A DNA stretch of 28,904 nucleotides. Source: an uncultured Mollicutes bacterium (GTDB taxonomy: Bacteria; Bacillota_I; Bacilli_A; RFN20; CAG-826). Shown here piece after piece: positions 14,111 through 21,193 of this stretch (positions are counted from its first letter, which is position 1; every line of letters starts with the position of its first letter). Both the position numbers and the translations under genes were made by a program. The notes beneath the pieces are model-generated. The model searched no databases. It was not told the DNA's origin and worked only from the letters and a program-made list of their open reading frames with translations. The DNA lies in contig CALBGF010000244.1 in assembly GCA_937893635.1 (NCBI GenBank), forward strand, positions 1 to 28,904, in the 5' to 3' direction.

Positions 14111-16723
14111 ATGCGTAGATTTATAGCTTTTATTATGTTAGCAGTAACGATTTTATTTGGAATTGGTTTTTCCACTCCGGGAATGATGAAAAATGCTAAT
14201 TTGTCATTAGACTTCACTTCTGGAAGAGAGTTCGTATATACCGTCGAAAATATCAATGAAGACGATGATACAACAATTACTAAAAGCCAAATGAACAAAC
14301 TCGCTAATGACTTATCATCACGATTAAATGCCGCTGGTGTAACAAAATACGGGATTACTATTGAAGAAGTGCAAGATACATTCATTGAAAATGCTCATAA
14401 CCAAATTCGTGTTTCTGTCTCTCAAGATTATAGCGACCAATATGATCACATTAAACAATTAATGAGTTTCAATTCTTCATTTACATTAGCTACAAGTGAT
14501 GCTCTAGAATCATCTGGTGAAGCAGAGTTAGCTAATAATGGTAATATTTTTGATGGCAGTGTTGCTCGTGTAGATTTCATTGGTGCTGAAGCTTATTTCG
14601 TTATTCCAGTTACTGATTTAACATCATTAAAAGTTTTAACTGAACATGCTAGTAGTTTAGGCTCAACAAGTAGCAGTGAAGATGAAACAACATCTGATGA
14701 AGCTAAATTAATCTTATGGTCAGATTTTAATCCTGATACTGATACCTTAGAAGATTCTAAAAAAGAAGGTAATGAAGATATTGCCGCTCGTATCTTATGC
14801 ATGTTTGATCCAGCTAATTTAAACTTCAACAATGATAAAAATACTATCGCAATCAAAATTACTGATAACGCAACTGATTCAAATTCTAATGCGTATGCAT
14901 TAAATGCTAATAAAGCTAAAATGTACGTTAACTTATTTAATGCTAAAAGTATTGATTTAAAATTAACATTCTTACATGATGATTATATTAGTCCAACTGC
15001 TGAATCATTTATTAGTTATGGTAAACCTAATACACTTAGTGCTTCTCGTACATTATTAGCAATTGGTGTATTACTAGTAATCGTTGCATTTGCTATGATA
15101 TTTGCTTATCGTTTACAAGGTTTCAATGCTTTATTAAATGTAATTATTACCTTATTTGGTACATTTGCAATATTCAATGCAATTGGAATGACATTCAATG
15201 CTCCTGCTTTAGTTGCTTTAATTGCTATTACAATTCTTGCGGTTGCCTCATCAGTTATATATATTGAAAACTTCAAAAATGAAGTATATCGCGGACGTAC
15301 ATTAAAGAAAGCTAATACTGAGGCTCACAAACGTTCATTCATTACATTAATTGATATCCATGTCTTAACATTAATTCTTGCTGGTATTGCTTACTTTGTT
15401 GGTCAAGGTGCAATTGCAAGTATGGCTGTTGCTATAGTAATTGCTACATTATTCAATTTCTTAGTAAATGTTTCAATTAATCGCTTGATGACTTGGTTAA
15501 TTACTAATGATACATCATTACAAACAAAATATAGTTATTTCAAAATTAATAAAGATTTAGTTCCTTCATTATCTGATGAAGAAAAACAAACATATTACGG
15601 ACCTTATAAAGATAAAAACTTTACTAAAAACGCTAAAGGTAGTTTAATTGGAACTCTTGTTGCCACTGTTATTTGTATTGCCGCTATCGTGGGATTTGGA
15701 GTAAGTGGTAATGGTGTTGTTAATAACGAATCTGGTCAATCATTCACACGTGCATATTATGAAATTCATGAATATGCTGGTAATAAAGAAATCATCGTTG
15801 ATGGTATTAGTTACTTCCAAGATAAGATTGATATTGATGCATTAAAAGATGCAAGCGTTAAAGTTGATAATATTTCAACATTTAATATTACTGATGATAA
15901 CAATGAAAAAGTTTATTATTATGTTGTAGATTTCAGTAGTAATGTAAATCCAGAAACAAAAGTTACTATTGAGAATAACGAAACAACCATCAATGATTAT
16001 TTATCTTCATTAATTGTTGTTGATAGCAGTGAAACTGATTCAATGACTTTAAAAGATGTTCGTCAAACTGGTAGAAACCCAGATATTAATGTAAATCAAC
16101 CTTCATTATCTAACATTATAATTGTTACATCTATTTTAGTAGCAGTAAGTGCTGTTTATGTATTAATTAGATTCGGCTTAGCTCGTGGTTTAGCAAATTT
16201 AGTTATTTCTATTCTTGTTACATTTATTCCATTTGGTTTATTCAGTTTAACAAGATTAGAAGTAGGCGCTACAACATTTGTTGCTTTAATTGCTATGGTA
16301 ATTATCAATGCTATCTTAACAATCGTCATTGGTGCTAAAGCAAAAGAAATTAGTAACGACCGTAAGAATGTTGAAGTATCTATTATTGATAATAATACTA
16401 ATGCTCTTTCTTTAGCGGCACCTACATTAATTATGCTTTCTTCAATTACATTTGCTTTATCCGTTGACTTTATCGGATTTGGACATCCAGCATTCCGTTC
16501 ATTATTTATCGTAATGGGTCTTGGTACAATCATTGTTACTTTATTAGATTTAGTAACATTCGTACCAATGCAAATGTTCTTCATTAAGTTATTCGGTGAT
16601 GTTAATGTTCATTTACCTAAGATTGCTAAAAAGAAGAAACAAAAAGAAGTTTCTGGTAATATCAAAGGCGGACATAAATCTGCTGAACCTGAAGAATCAT
16701 TATTCCCAGGTATTAATGACTAA
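14111..16723 (+). CDS. secDF: Protein translocase SecDF fusion
   Basis: 870 residues with SecD and SecF halves in one chain, as in Bacillus, but longer than the ~740 usual there. Span 1 is at about 5-24, followed by a large extracytoplasmic P1 domain with a Ser/Glu/Thr-rich insert near residues 190-210. Spans 2-6 lie at about 312-455, span 7 at about 507-530, the second periplasmic domain at about 531-660, and spans 8-12 at about 664-845. SecDF uses the proton gradient to help pull exported proteins through SecYEG. The usual LDLKGG motif is weak (LSLDFTSGREF). GGAGGA precedes ATG 14111. No yajC is present. Confidence 0.92.
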   Translation: MRRFIAFIMLAVTILFGIGFSTPGMMKNANLSLDFTSGREFVYTVENINEDDDTTITKSQMNKLANDLSSRLNAAGVTKYGITIEEVQDTFIENAHNQIRVSVSQDYSDQYDHIKQLMSFNSSFTLATSDALESSGEAELANNGNIFDGSVARVDFIGAEAYFVIPVTDLTSLKVLTEHASSLGSTSSSEDETTSDEAKLILWSDFNPDTDTLEDSKKEGNEDIAARILCMFDPANLNFNNDKNTIAIKITDNATDSNSNAYALNANKAKMYVNLFNAKSIDLKLTFLHDDYISPTAESFISYGKPNTLSASRTLLAIGVLLVIVAFAMIFAYRLQGFNALLNVIITLFGTFAIFNAIGMTFNAPALVALIAITILAVASSVIYIENFKNEVYRGRTLKKANTEAHKRSFITLIDIHVLTLILAGIAYFVGQGAIASMAVAIVIATLFNFLVNVSINRLMTWLITNDTSLQTKYSYFKINKDLVPSLSDEEKQTYYGPYKDKNFTKNAKGSLIGTLVATVICIAAIVGFGVSGNGVVNNESGQSFTRAYYEIHEYAGNKEIIVDGISYFQDKIDIDALKDASVKVDNISTFNITDDNNEKVYYYVVDFSSNVNPETKVTIENNETTINDYLSSLIVVDSSETDSMTLKDVRQTGRNPDINVNQPSLSNIIIVTSILVAVSAVYVLIRFGLARGLANLVISILVTFIPFGLFSLTRLEVGATTFVALIAMVIINAILTIVIGAKAKEISNDRKNVEVSIIDNNTNALSLAAPTLIMLSSITFALSVDFIGFGHPAFRSLFIVMGLGTIIVTLLDLVTFVPMQMFFIKLFGDVNVHLPKIAKKKKQKEVSGNIKGGHKSAEPEESLFPGIND

Positions 16724-16730
16724 TTCTATT

Positions 16731-16757
16731 AAGGACTGTTTATCAGTCCTTTTATTT
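16731..16757 (+). terminator. Terminator after secDF
   Basis: Perfect 8-bp stem AAGGACTG (16731-16738) and CAGTCCTT (16744-16751) with a 5-base loop; the T tract is short (TTTTATTTT). It lies 15 bases before recJ, so recJ may be reached by read-through. Confidence 0.75.
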
Positions 16758-16772
16758 TAAGGATGGACGAGT

Positions 16773-18344
16773 ATGGATTTTAAAACAAAACTATTAAATT
16801 ATTTCAATATCGATGAAAATTTATATAAAGAATTATCTAAACCTGTTAATGAGCTTACATTACCTAATCCTAGCAAGTTTGAAGGAATGGAAAAAGCCAC
16901 AAATATTATTAACGAAGCAATGAATAATAACGATAAAATCGTTATCTATGGTGATTATGATTGTGATGGAATAATGTCTACCTCTATCATGGTAAAATGC
17001 TTTAATATACTTAATTATCGTGTTGGGTATTATGTTCCTTCACGTTACATTGATGGATATGGTCTAAATGAAAAACGTGTTCAAGATTTTTATGACAAAG
17101 GATATAAATTAATTATTACTGTTGATAATGGTATTGCGCAATTTGCAGCCATTAAAAAAGCTTATGAATTAGGTATGAAAGTAATAGTTACTGATCACCA
17201 TGAGCAACAAGAAACCCTACCAGAAGCAGAAGTAATATTACACCCAATTATCTCTAATTATGGCGATGTTGTTTGTTGTGGAGCTTATGTAGCGTTTATG
17301 CTTGCTAGTAGTTTATTAAATAAATGTGATAAATACCTATTATCTCTTGCTTCAATAGCAACAATATCTGATATGATGCCATTAAAAAAATATAACCGCG
17401 ATATTGTGCGTTTAGGTATTTATTATATGAACCAATACCATTATTATCCTATTTCTTTACTAGCGGATAATTCGACTATTGATGAAAATGTAATCGGATT
17501 AAAAATAGCCCCTAAAATTAATGCAGTTGGAAGAATGATAGAAACAACATCAATTAACTCTTTAATTGAATATTTTGTTAGCGATAATAAAGAGCGTATT
17601 GATACAATATATAATTTTATTAATGAAACGAATGAAAAGCGTAAATTATTAACCAAAAGCACCGCGGATACAATAGAAATAGAAGATAATGTTCATTCAA
17701 TTATCTTTACTAGCGACTCTAAAGAAGGAATTATCGGTCTTATTGCTAATGCATTAATGAATAAATATAATTTGCCATCGATTGTATTAACTAAGGATCA
17801 TATAAATCCTAATATATATAAAGGAAGCGCGCGTAGTAAAAAAGGATTAGCTATTAATAAATTTTTATTAGAAAACAAGGATATTCTTCTCACTAGTGGT
17901 GGTCATGAACAAGCTGGTGGTTTATCACTAGAAGAAGTAAATATTGATGAACTTAAGAAACGTTTTGAAGAATACGCTACAAAAAATCCTTTTGAAGCAG
18001 AAAAAGAAGATTACATTGATATATCTATTACGGATATTAATAAAGATAATTATAATTTTATTCGTAGTCTTTCACCATTTGGAGAAGGTTTTAAATTGCC
18101 ACTATTAAAAATTTCTAATATTAAAGTTAGCAATTTAGCTTATTCAAAATCTAAATTACATATTCTTTATCCATTATCAGTTAATCAAAAAATAATTGGC
18201 TTCAATTATTCTAAAGAATTATTAGATAATTACGATTATATCGATATTTATGGCACTTTAGGTTATTCTATGTTTAAATCAAAAGAATCATTTGATTTTA
18301 ATATTAAACGCATTACTGATAAAGAAAATCATATAATTAACTAG
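16773..18344 (+). CDS. recJ: Single-stranded-DNA-specific exonuclease RecJ
   Basis: 523-residue DHH phosphoesterase that digests 5' ends of single-stranded DNA in recombination and mismatch repair. The metal-binding motifs are intact: DYDCDG at 61-66, DNG at 118-120 and DHH at 141-143. The DHHA1 domain has GGHEQAGG near 376-383. An OB-like C-terminal domain follows. It is shorter than B. subtilis RecJ (~790) and lacks the extra C-terminal region, close to the core enzyme length. ATG 16773 follows AAGGATGG. Gene order secDF-recJ-apt-rel is that of Bacillus, interrupted here by the two lipoprotein units. Confidence 0.93.
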   Translation: MDFKTKLLNYFNIDENLYKELSKPVNELTLPNPSKFEGMEKATNIINEAMNNNDKIVIYGDYDCDGIMSTSIMVKCFNILNYRVGYYVPSRYIDGYGLNEKRVQDFYDKGYKLIITVDNGIAQFAAIKKAYELGMKVIVTDHHEQQETLPEAEVILHPIISNYGDVVCCGAYVAFMLASSLLNKCDKYLLSLASIATISDMMPLKKYNRDIVRLGIYYMNQYHYYPISLLADNSTIDENVIGLKIAPKINAVGRMIETTSINSLIEYFVSDNKERIDTIYNFINETNEKRKLLTKSTADTIEIEDNVHSIIFTSDSKEGIIGLIANALMNKYNLPSIVLTKDHINPNIYKGSARSKKGLAINKFLLENKDILLTSGGHEQAGGLSLEEVNIDELKKRFEEYATKNPFEAEKEDYIDISITDINKDNYNFIRSLSPFGEGFKLPLLKISNIKVSNLAYSKSKLHILYPLSVNQKIIGFNYSKELLDNYDYIDIYGTLGYSMFKSKESFDFNIKRITDKENHIIN

Positions 18345-18372
18345 GAAGAGTCAAATTTTCCTATTTGATTTT
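18342..18372 (+). terminator. Weak possible terminator after recJ
   Basis: Two competing 6-bp stems are possible: TAGGAA (18342-18347) with TTCCTA (18358-18363), or TCAAAT (18351-18356) with ATTTGA (18363-18368), the latter followed by TTTT. Both are AT-rich and overlap the next promoter's -35. Support is weak. Confidence 0.3.
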
Positions 18373-18393
18373 ACCTAATTTTATGTATATACT
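18365..18393 (+). promoter_or_regulatory. Promoter of lipoprotein gene 1
   Basis: TTGATT (18365-18370) and TATACT (18388-18393) are separated by 17 bases. The predicted start is near 18400, so the mRNA begins at or close to the GTAGTAGAAAAGGGAGG stretch shared with the second unit. The second unit has the same -35 and spacing. Confidence 0.7.
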
Positions 18394-18432
18394 AAATAAA
18401 GTAGTAGAAAAGGGAGGAAATATAATTTAATT

Positions 18433-19008
18433 ATGAAAAAGAATATTATTCTATTACCATTATTGATGTTAGCTCTTGCTTCTTGTGGAGGAAATAGCAC
18501 TAGCAATGGAGGTCAAACATCAGTTTCTGACAGTCAAACAAGCACTGTAACTGTAGAAGAAAAAACTGTTACTTTAACTGTTTCTTCATTAGGTTTGGAA
18601 TCACAAAAATATGCTGATGGCACTGTTGAAGTAGAAGGAAAAGGTTTCCAATTTGTCGAATTAGGAAATTACGGCAATGGTATCCAAATGAGAACAAATA
18701 GTAAAGATCCAGAAAACATTAAAAAGTCTTCATTATGGAATACTGCAGCTTTTAGTAAAGGTATTGAAAGCATTCAACTAAATGTTACAAATGGAAAAGC
18801 AGGATACTCAAATGAAAATGCATTGATTTTTGAATTTGCTAATGATGTTTCGTTTGCTAATTCTTCAACAACAATGCTTAGTACAGTGAAGGATCAAACT
18901 GCTTACACTGTTACCCCAGAAGCATCAACTTACAAATTTGTCCGTATTACAATTAATATTACATATTCTTTGTATTTCGAATCAATTGTTATTAATCCAG
19001 TAAAATAA
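18433..19008 (+). CDS. Surface lipoprotein with a conserved beta-rich domain
   Basis: 191 residues. A type II signal peptide (1-17) ends in the lipobox LASC with lipidated C18, followed by a Gly/Ser/Asn/Thr linker to about residue 42. The remaining domain (about 44-191) is beta-rich, with SQKYADGTVE, ELGNYGNGIQMR, SSLWNTAAF and a final YSLYFESIVI. It is closely related to the C-terminal domain of the next gene. The function is unknown; a cell-surface binding or adhesion module is a guess. GGGAGG lies 15 bases before ATG 18433, unusually far, and no nearer start codon exists in frame. It has its own promoter and terminator. Confidence 0.8.
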   Translation: MKKNIILLPLLMLALASCGGNSTSNGGQTSVSDSQTSTVTVEEKTVTLTVSSLGLESQKYADGTVEVEGKGFQFVELGNYGNGIQMRTNSKDPENIKKSSLWNTAAFSKGIESIQLNVTNGKAGYSNENALIFEFANDVSFANSSTTMLSTVKDQTAYTVTPEASTYKFVRITINITYSLYFESIVINPVK

Positions 19009-19017
19009 ATTAAGTTA

Positions 19018-19043
19018 GGGTACGATTATTTCGTATCCTTTTT
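19018..19043 (+). terminator. Terminator of lipoprotein unit 1
   Basis: GGGTACGA (19018-19025) pairs with TCGTATCC (19031-19038) over 8 bp with one G-T pair, then five T. The hairpin resembles the terminator of the second unit (20588-20614), another part of the duplication. Confidence 0.8.
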
Positions 19044-19126
19044 ATTAGTTTTAAAGCATATTTATTAACTATTTACAACTAGTAAAATTATGAAAATGTT
19101 TTCAATAGGAGAATAATTTTATCTAT

Positions 19127-19155
19127 TTGATTTTATTTATTTTCCTATATATAAT
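19127..19155 (+). promoter_or_regulatory. Promoter of lipoprotein gene 2
   Basis: TTGATT (19127-19132), 17-base spacer and a perfect TATAAT (19150-19155). Start of transcription would be near 19162, again at the GTAGTAG leader stretch. The better -10 than copy 1 suggests stronger expression. Confidence 0.75.
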
Positions 19156-19193
19156 AAAAACGTAGTAGAAAAGGGAGGAAATATATTTTTATT

Positions 19194-20558
19194 ATGAAAA
19201 AGAAAGTTATTCTATTACCATTAATTATGATGGCTCTTGCTTCATGTGGCGGAAATAGCGCTAGCAACTCAGCACAACCATCAACATCTGGCTCAGCTAG
19301 CCAACAACCAAGTGCAAGTACTAAACCAAGTACAAGTACAAGCACAAAACCAAGCGAAAGCACAAGTACATCAACTGTAACACCAGCTAAAGAATATGGT
19401 ATCGTTGATACTCCAGTAGCAGGAACAGCATACAAGTTTGGTTTTAAGCAAACTAACAAAGATGCTATGTACTACATGAAAGGCGAAATGAGCGGTTACT
19501 ATATCGCATCAACAACTAATGTTGCTGAAGCAGCAGATATGTACGTAGAAGAAGCAGAAGGTGGATTCCATTTATACTTCATGAGTGGTACTGCAAAGAA
19601 ATACATTCAAGCTGAAGTTAGCGGTACTCACCTTAACGCAGTAATCAAAGATAGTGCAACAGGCGTATGGAAATACAAAGCAGAATGGAAAACTTTAATT
19701 TGGTCATTAACAGATAAAGATGTATTCTTAGGAACATATGGTGACTACGTTACATTTGGTGCATCTGCAGTCGATAAAGCACCAACAAGTTATGTATCTC
19801 ACTTCTATGCAGAAGGTGCAACTGGAACCGAACCAGTAATCGAAGGCGAAAAAGTTGCTGTAACAGGTGTTACTGCTGATGAATCTATCGAAGTAGAACA
19901 AGGAAAAACAAAGAAAATCGTTGCTTCTGTTCTTCCAGCTGATGCTACTGAAAAAGGATTAACTTATAAATCAAGCGATGAAACTAAAGCAACTGTTGAC
20001 GCTAATGGCGTTGTAACAGGTGTTGCTCTTGGTGAAACAACAGTAACTGTCGCTTCAAAAGAAAACCCATCATTCACTGCAACTGTTAAAGTTACAGTAA
20101 AAGAAGCTACTGCAGTAGGAGAAGTTGATTCTATTGAATTAACAATTGATTCGTTAGGTTTGCAATCACAAAAATATGCTGATGGCACTGTTGAAATTTC
20201 AGGAAATAGTTTCGAATTTGTAGAATTAGGAAATTATGGAAATGGTATTCAAATGAGAAATAAGAATGGTAAAACATCTTCATTATGGAATACAGTTGCA
20301 TTTGCAAAAAATATTGAAAGCATTGAACTAAATGTTACATCTGGCAAGGCTGGTTACTCAAATACTGATGCTTTAAAATTTGAATTTGCTAATGATGCTG
20401 CATTTACTGATGCTTCTACATCTATGTTAAGTACTGTAAAGGATACAACTAACTACACAGTTATTCCAAGTGCTGCCACATATACATTCTTCCGTGTTAC
20501 AATTAACATTACATATTCATTGTATTTTGAATCTATTGTTATTCACTTTGCAAAATAG
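19194..20558 (+). CDS. Multidomain surface lipoprotein with Ig-like (Big_2) domain
   Basis: 454 residues. The signal peptide ends at lipobox LASC with C18. A Ser/Thr/Pro/Lys-rich linker (about 19-64) resembles a wall-spanning stalk. A domain of unknown family (about 66-208) has repeated Tyr/Gly strands. A bacterial Ig-like Big_2 domain follows (about 221-305; VTGVTADESIEV, LPADATEKGLTYKSSDE, GVVTGVALGETTVTV). The last domain (311-454) is homologous to the preceding lipoprotein. The layout suggests an exposed binding or adhesion protein; the ligand is unknown. GGGAGG lies 15 bases before ATG 19194, the same long spacing as in the first copy. Confidence 0.85.
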   Translation: MKKKVILLPLIMMALASCGGNSASNSAQPSTSGSASQQPSASTKPSTSTSTKPSESTSTSTVTPAKEYGIVDTPVAGTAYKFGFKQTNKDAMYYMKGEMSGYYIASTTNVAEAADMYVEEAEGGFHLYFMSGTAKKYIQAEVSGTHLNAVIKDSATGVWKYKAEWKTLIWSLTDKDVFLGTYGDYVTFGASAVDKAPTSYVSHFYAEGATGTEPVIEGEKVAVTGVTADESIEVEQGKTKKIVASVLPADATEKGLTYKSSDETKATVDANGVVTGVALGETTVTVASKENPSFTATVKVTVKEATAVGEVDSIELTIDSLGLQSQKYADGTVEISGNSFEFVELGNYGNGIQMRNKNGKTSSLWNTVAFAKNIESIELNVTSGKAGYSNTDALKFEFANDAAFTDASTSMLSTVKDTTNYTVIPSAATYTFFRVTINITYSLYFESIVIHFAK

Positions 20559-20587
20559 TTATAGCTAAAGCTAAATGAGATTACATG

Positions 20588-20614
20588 GGATGCGATTAAC
20601 TTCGTATCCTTTTT
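20588..20614 (+). terminator. Terminator of lipoprotein unit 2
   Basis: GGATGCGA (20588-20595) pairs with TCGTATCC (20602-20609) over 8 bp including one G-T pair, followed by five T. It is the counterpart of the hairpin at 19018-19043. Confidence 0.8.
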
Positions 20615-20616
20615 CT

Positions 20617-20644
20617 TTTATTTAAAATGAAAATTGTTTATAAT
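20617..20644 (+). promoter_or_regulatory. Possible promoter of apt-rel
   Basis: A perfect -10 TATAAT (20639-20644) lies between the lipoprotein terminator and apt. The only -35 candidate is a poor TTTATT (20617-20622) with a 16-base spacer. The terminator just upstream makes a promoter here necessary. Confidence 0.45.
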
Positions 20645-20668
20645 AATTTTTAAGAAGGTGTACATTAT

Positions 20669-21181
20669 ATGGATTTAAAAAAATATATTTATGAAATTAA
20701 AGATTTTCCTAAAGCTGGAGTGGATTTTAAAGATATTACTCCATTAATTAAAGATGGAAAAGCTTACCAATATGTCGTTAAAGAAATAGCTAGTTTTGCT
20801 AAAGAATGTGGAGCGCATGTTATTGCTTCTCCAGAATCACGAGGCTTCTTATTTGGCTGTCCAGTAGCAACTGAATTAGGAATTGGGTTTATTCCATTTA
20901 GAAAACCAAATAAGTTACCTAGAAGAACAATGTCTGTTTGTTATGGACTAGAATATGGTAATGATGTGCTTCAAGTTCATATCGATGATATTAAAAGAGG
21001 AGATAAATTTTTCTTAGTAGATGATTTATTAGCGTCAGGAGGAACTCTTGAAGCATGTATTAAATTATTAGAAGAACTAGGTGCAGAAATAGTCGGAATT
21101 TGTTTCGTTGTAGAAATTGCTAAATTAGGCGGAAGAGAACGTTTAAAGAATTATAATGTTAAATCAATAGTTACTTATTAA
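20669..21181 (+). CDS. apt: Adenine phosphoribosyltransferase
   Basis: 170 residues, the standard length. It makes AMP from adenine and PRPP (purine salvage). The PRPP-binding motif FFLVDDLLASGGT is at 114-126, the N-terminal segment FPKAGVDFKDITPL (13-26) is family-specific, and ESRGF (56-60) lies in the active site. AAGAAGGTG precedes ATG 20669. Rel follows 12 bases after the stop, so purine salvage and (p)ppGpp metabolism are co-transcribed, as in Bacillus. Confidence 0.97.
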   Translation: MDLKKYIYEIKDFPKAGVDFKDITPLIKDGKAYQYVVKEIASFAKECGAHVIASPESRGFLFGCPVATELGIGFIPFRKPNKLPRRTMSVCYGLEYGNDVLQVHIDDIKRGDKFFLVDDLLASGGTLEACIKLLEELGAEIVGICFVVEIAKLGGRERLKNYNVKSIVTY

Positions 21182-21193
21182 TGAGGTGATATT

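Larger units (their letters stand above)
18361..19043 (+). repeat. Lipoprotein transcription unit, copy 1 of a tandem duplication
   Basis: Promoter, 5' leader, signal-peptide region, C-terminal domain and terminator of this unit all have counterparts in the next unit (19123-20614). The leaders share a 23-base identical stretch starting at 18401 (GTAGTAGAAAAGGGAGG and on). The C-terminal domain regions (18562-19005 and 20124-20555) are also alike at DNA level, including an identical stretch coding for SQKYADGTVE. Confidence 0.8.
19123..20614 (+). repeat. Lipoprotein transcription unit, copy 2 of a tandem duplication
   Basis: Same layout as the unit at 18361-19043: TTGATT-17-TATAAT promoter, near-identical leader, near-identical signal peptide, homologous C-terminal domain and a similar terminator. 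It differs by about 270 extra residues inserted between the signal peptide and the shared C-terminal domain. Confidence 0.8.

Noticed and set aside
16156..16584. 142-codon minus-strand frame inside secDF
   Set aside because: Covers the conserved SecF membrane region on the opposite strand; composition is that of a reversed membrane protein gene.
19310..19380. Short direct repeats (AGTACAAGTACAAGCAC-like), considered as CRISPR or a phase-variable tract
   Set aside because: They encode the Ser/Thr/Pro/Lys linker in frame, have no spacers of uniform length and are imperfect. They may still vary in length, but nothing here shows phase switching.
19145..19459. 104-codon minus-strand frame, Leu/Val rich
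   Set aside because: Reverse reading of the Ser/Thr linker of lipoprotein 2; it also runs through that gene's promoter and leader.
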